Below, piece by piece: positions 61,035-64,000 of a DNA stretch of 64,000 nucleotides. This stretch comes from Leptothrix sp. (in: b-proteobacteria) (GTDB lineage: Bacteria; Pseudomonadota; Gammaproteobacteria; Burkholderiales; Burkholderiaceae_C): contig PNKD01000001.1 in assembly GCA_013822265.1 (NCBI GenBank), forward strand, positions 53,725 through 117,724. The letters are read 5' to 3'. The notes under the pieces are model-generated. The model was given only the letters and a program-made list of their open reading frames with translations. It was not told the DNA's origin and did not search any database. Position 1 is the first letter of the stretch. The number at the start of each line of letters is the position of its first letter. The position numbers and the translations under genes are program-made.

Positions 61035-63565
61035 CGCGCGCACCGGGCGGGCGCACGCCGATGCGCCAGTGGGCCGCTGCGCTGTCTGCCGTGTTGGCGA
61101 CATCGCTGTGCTGCGTGGATGCCGCCGCGGCCGGCGCCGACCCGGTGGCCGTGGACGAACTGCTGCGCAATGCCCGGATGTGGCAGTCCTTGGGCCGCGC
61201 CGACAACCAGCGCCTGCTGCTGGACAAGCTGCTGGCCATCGATGCCGGCCAGCCCACGGCGCTGCTCATGCTGGGCGAGCTGGAACTGCTCGATGGGCGG
61301 CCGGCCGAAGCGCGGCGCCTGCTGGCGCGGCTGCCGCAGGGCAGCGCCGAGGCGGCCGAATTGCAGGAGCTGCTGCGCCTGTACACACGCGACTTCAACC
61401 GCCTGCAGCAGCTGCGGCTGCTGCGCCGCGGCGGCAACCAGGCCCGCGCCGCGGCCCTGGCGCGCCAGCTGTTCCCGCAGGGCCGGGCGCCCGGCGGCCT
61501 GGGCGCGGAGTTCGCCGGCCTGCTGGGCGGCCGCGGCGCGGCGGTGGACGCCGCGGCGCGCCAGGCGGCGGGTTCGGCCGTGCGCCCGCCCGGCGCAAAG
61601 CCCCCGCACCAAGGCGTCCCGCCGCCGCCGCCCCCGACGCCTCCCGCCTCCCCGCCCACGGCCGCGCCCGACGCCGCGCCGCCTGCCGACAACTACTGGC
61701 CGCTGCTGGCCGAGGCGCGTGCCCGGTACGACGCCGGCCGCTTGGCCGAGGCCGCCGAGCGTGCGGCCGCCGCCGCCGCGCTGCAGCCGGCCGAACCCGA
61801 AGGCGCGCTGCTGCGCGCCGACATCGAGGCCCGCCTGGGCCGCAGCGCGGCCGCCGAGACGGCCTGGCGCGCGCTGGCCGACGACGCCGCGGTGGGCCGC
61901 CGTGCGCTGTCGCGGCTGCTGGCGGCGCTGCTTGCCAGCGGCCATGTCGACATCGCGCTGAGCGAGGCCGCCGCGCGCCGTGCCGGCGAGGCCCTCGATG
62001 CCGGCGTGCTGCGCCAGGCCGCCGATGTTCAAGTGGCCGCCGGGCGGCCCGAAGTCGCGCAGCGCTGGCTGGCCGCGGCCGTCGGGCTGCGGCCAGCCGA
62101 TGCCTGGCTTCGGCACGACCTGGCGCGTGTGCACGCCCGCCTGGGCCAGCCGGCGCTGGCGCGCGAGGTGCTGGCCGACGGCCTGGCCAGCGCCCCCACC
62201 CGCGCCGCCCGGGCCGAGATGCGCTACGCCGCCGCGCTGGCCTACGCCGCGATGGATGCCGATGCCGACGCACTGGCCACGCTGGCGGCCGTGCCCGAGA
62301 CCGAACGCACCGAGGGCCAGCGCGAGCTGGCGTTGCGGCTGCGCCAGGCCCAGACCGACCGCGCCGCGGCCGCGCAGGCCCAGGCGCGCCGCCAACGCGA
62401 TGCTGCCGAAGCGCGCCGCCAGCCCACCGAAGAAGCGGCACTGTTTCCCTACCAGCGCCGCGCCGCCGACGGCCGTTCCAGCCTGCGCGGCGTCGAGCTG
62501 CCTATCGTCATCACCCGTCCCACGGACGCCGCAGGCGGCACTGGCGCGGCGGGTGATGGCGCCGAAGCGGGCCACCGCTGGTGGCACGCCGACCGCGTAC
62601 GGCTGAACGCCGGCGCGCTGCCGCTCGAGCTGGCCGAGGCCTCGCGGTTCGGCCGCGTGCTGGCCACCGGCAACGACCTGGCCGCGCCGCTGCCGCAGGC
62701 GGCGCGCGGGCTCACCCTCGGCACGGGCTGGACGGGCGCGCGCCGGCGCTGGGACCTGGGCGTCGTCGGCCTCGGCTTCCAGGTGCCCAACCTGGTGGGC
62801 GGCTGGCGGCAGGACATCACCCTGGCGGGGCAGGACGCCAGCGTCGAGCTGTCGCGCCGCGTGCTCACCGGCAGCCTGCTGTCCTACGCCGGCACGCGCG
62901 ACCCCGTCAGCGGCCAGCGCTGGGGCGGCGTGACGCTGAATGCGGCCACGCTGCGTGTGGCGCGCGACGTCGGCGGCTTCGCCACCTCGGCCAGCGTGCG
63001 CGCCGGGTGGCTGGGCGGCCGCAACGTCGCCGCCAACAGCACCGTGCAGCTGCGCCTGGCGGCCGACCGCGACTGGCTGGACACGCCCGCGCTGCGCCTC
63101 AACGCCGGCCCGACGCTGGCGCTGTGGCACTACCGACGCAACCTCGGCTTCTACACCTTCGGCCAGGGCGGCTACTACAGCCCGCAGCGCTACACCAGCC
63201 TGGGCCTGCCGATCACCGCCAGCGGCCGCGCCGGCGCCTGGTCGTACCGCGTGCGCGCATCGCTGGCGCGCTCGTGGACCTACGAGGCCGACACGCCCTA
63301 CTACCCCACCGACGGCGCGCTGCAGGCGGCCACCGGCACGCCCCTGCACGACGGCGGCGGGCGCGGCGGCGGCACGTCGACCAGCGTGCGCGCCGAGGTC
63401 GAGCGCCGGCTTGCGCCGCACTGGAGCGCCGGCGCCGTGTTCAACGCCGACCGCTCGGCCTACTACGCACCGACGCAGTGGCTGTTCTACCTGCGCCGCA
63501 GCTTCAAGCCGCAGGGCGGCGATCTGCCGCTGCCGCGCCCGGTGCAGCCCTATGCCCAGTTCTGA
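61031..63565 (+). CDS. bcsC: BcsC cellulose export outer-membrane protein, short form
   Basis: An 844-residue protein: signal (RQWAAALSAVLATSLCCVDA), TPR helices (about 40-190), a proline/alanine linker (191-220, with six consecutive prolines), further TPR helices (NYWPLLAEARARYDAGRLAE to about 455) and a C-terminal BCSC_C beta-barrel from about 470 (PYQRRAADGRSSLRGVELPI, HYRRNLGFYTFGQGGYYSPQ). It carries cellulose across the outer membrane. The E. coli protein is about 1,157 residues, so roughly 300 residues of TPR are missing and the linker sits where they would be. The GTG at 61031 overlaps the bcsZ stop; an ATG ten codons later is the other choice. Confidence 0.94.
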   Translation: MTRAPGGRTPMRQWAAALSAVLATSLCCVDAAAAGADPVAVDELLRNARMWQSLGRADNQRLLLDKLLAIDAGQPTALLMLGELELLDGRPAEARRLLARLPQGSAEAAELQELLRLYTRDFNRLQQLRLLRRGGNQARAAALARQLFPQGRAPGGLGAEFAGLLGGRGAAVDAAARQAAGSAVRPPGAKPPHQGVPPPPPPTPPASPPTAAPDAAPPADNYWPLLAEARARYDAGRLAEAAERAAAAAALQPAEPEGALLRADIEARLGRSAAAETAWRALADDAAVGRRALSRLLAALLASGHVDIALSEAAARRAGEALDAGVLRQAADVQVAAGRPEVAQRWLAAAVGLRPADAWLRHDLARVHARLGQPALAREVLADGLASAPTRAARAEMRYAAALAYAAMDADADALATLAAVPETERTEGQRELALRLRQAQTDRAAAAQAQARRQRDAAEARRQPTEEAALFPYQRRAADGRSSLRGVELPIVITRPTDAAGGTGAAGDGAEAGHRWWHADRVRLNAGALPLELAEASRFGRVLATGNDLAAPLPQAARGLTLGTGWTGARRRWDLGVVGLGFQVPNLVGGWRQDITLAGQDASVELSRRVLTGSLLSYAGTRDPVSGQRWGGVTLNAATLRVARDVGGFATSASVRAGWLGGRNVAANSTVQLRLAADRDWLDTPALRLNAGPTLALWHYRRNLGFYTFGQGGYYSPQRYTSLGLPITASGRAGAWSYRVRASLARSWTYEADTPYYPTDGALQAATGTPLHDGGGRGGGTSTSVRAEVERRLAPHWSAGAVFNADRSAYYAPTQWLFYLRRSFKPQGGDLPLPRPVQPYAQF

Positions 63566-64000
63566 CGGCGGCGCCCGGCGCACCGGCGCCGGCATCATCC
63601 GGCGCTGAGGAGCCCCGAAGCCTGTGCGCCAGCAAAGTGGCCGAAGGCCGGCCGGTGTGCCTGCTGGGCATCAAGCTGCACATCCTGACGCAGGGCGCCA
63701 CCTTCAACCTGCACACGCGGCTGGCCGATGAGGGCACGCTCAATCAGATCAAGAGTTGACACGCGCTGACGCCCGTCGGCGCCCAACAAGCCGGCGCGCG
63801 GGGCTCGGGCTCGAGTTTTTCAGGCGCGGCAGTCGGCGCGGTACTTGACGATCGGGGGTGCCCCTTGTCGGCGCCGACACCACGGGCCGGGCGCCACTGG
63901 CGCGATGCCGGCGGCCCGAGACGGGCCCTTTGTGAACGCGCCGACCGCCCTCGTGAACCCCACGCGGCCTCTGGCGTCCCGGGGCGGGTTACGCCGTCTG
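63566..64000. other. 435 bases after bcsC without an assigned gene
   Basis: The plus-strand frame ending at 63759 gives GRPVCLLGIKLHILTQ and LHTRLADEGTLNQIKS, which look protein-like but match nothing I recognise and have no start codon or ribosome site outside bcsC. CTCGGGCTCGAG followed by TTTTT (63803-63820) could be a weak terminator. A minus-strand frame ending at 63820 (IVKYRADCRA) runs to the window edge and might be the end of a gene; I cannot support it. Confidence 0.35.

Noticed and set aside
63820..64000. C-terminal part of a minus-strand gene at the window end
   Set aside because: The last residues look plausible but the rest of the frame is Arg/Pro/Ala-rich and without motif.

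Overview
The window is a GC-rich stretch (by eye about 70% G+C, with long antisense open frames) from a Gram-negative bacterium. Gene content and family flavour (Bug/TctC receptor, S-formylglutathione hydrolase next to adhC, the PA2779/PA2778 pair, an RlmN paralogue, a REP-like Burkholderiales element) point to a betaproteobacterium of the order Burkholderiales, probably near the Rubrivivax/Leptothrix/Ideonella group. The taxonomy is inference; there is no rRNA or tRNA in the window.

Layout. 1-6,500: deoC with the first codons of a downstream gene, a receiver-domain remnant, a secreted prolyl oligopeptidase, a cupin, a twice-frameshifted beta-propeller pseudogene and a HAD dehalogenase. 6,522-14,300: a large Ig-like/RCC1-repeat lipoprotein followed by an AfsR-like ATPase regulator. 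14,377-16,591: purB-pyrF. 16,698-22,009: a four-PAS hybrid histidine kinase, an FHA-EAL protein and a GNAT-DUF924 fusion. 22,017-30,540: envelope genes, with LD-carboxypeptidase, D-Ala-D-Ala dipeptidase and DppA-like receptor in a row, then an M48 peptidase, the PA2779/PA2778 pair, trxC, a decayed response regulator, a small secreted protein, a 161-base nested inverted repeat and an OmpA-like protein. 30,547-40,057: a peptide/opine-type ABC importer with three tandem paralogous binding proteins divergent from two permeases and a double ATPase. 40,147-42,920: RlmN-like methyltransferase, fghA and an adhC copy that has lost most of its NAD-binding domain. 43,026-50,488: two coupled TPR-GGDEF cyclases, a TonB-dependent receptor and a Bug-type receptor. 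50,540-63,565: a complete cellulose locus, split as bcsR-E-F-Q-A-G (minus) and bcsB-Z-C (plus).

A c-di-GMP theme links the window: two GGDEF cyclases with intact GGEEF and RxxD sites, one FHA-controlled EAL phosphodiesterase with its catalytic residues, and two expected effectors in the cellulose machine (PilZ in BcsA, RxGD in BcsE). A second theme is gene decay: four pseudogenes or remnants lie among otherwise intact genes. The most unusual items are the concentric inverted repeat at 29,648-29,808, the adhC internal deletion, the separation of bcsA from bcsB, the short BcsC with a proline-rich linker, and the FHA-EAL and GNAT-DUF924 domain combinations. I did not find a clearly undescribed defence or mobile system; no CRISPR array, transposase or integrase is visible.
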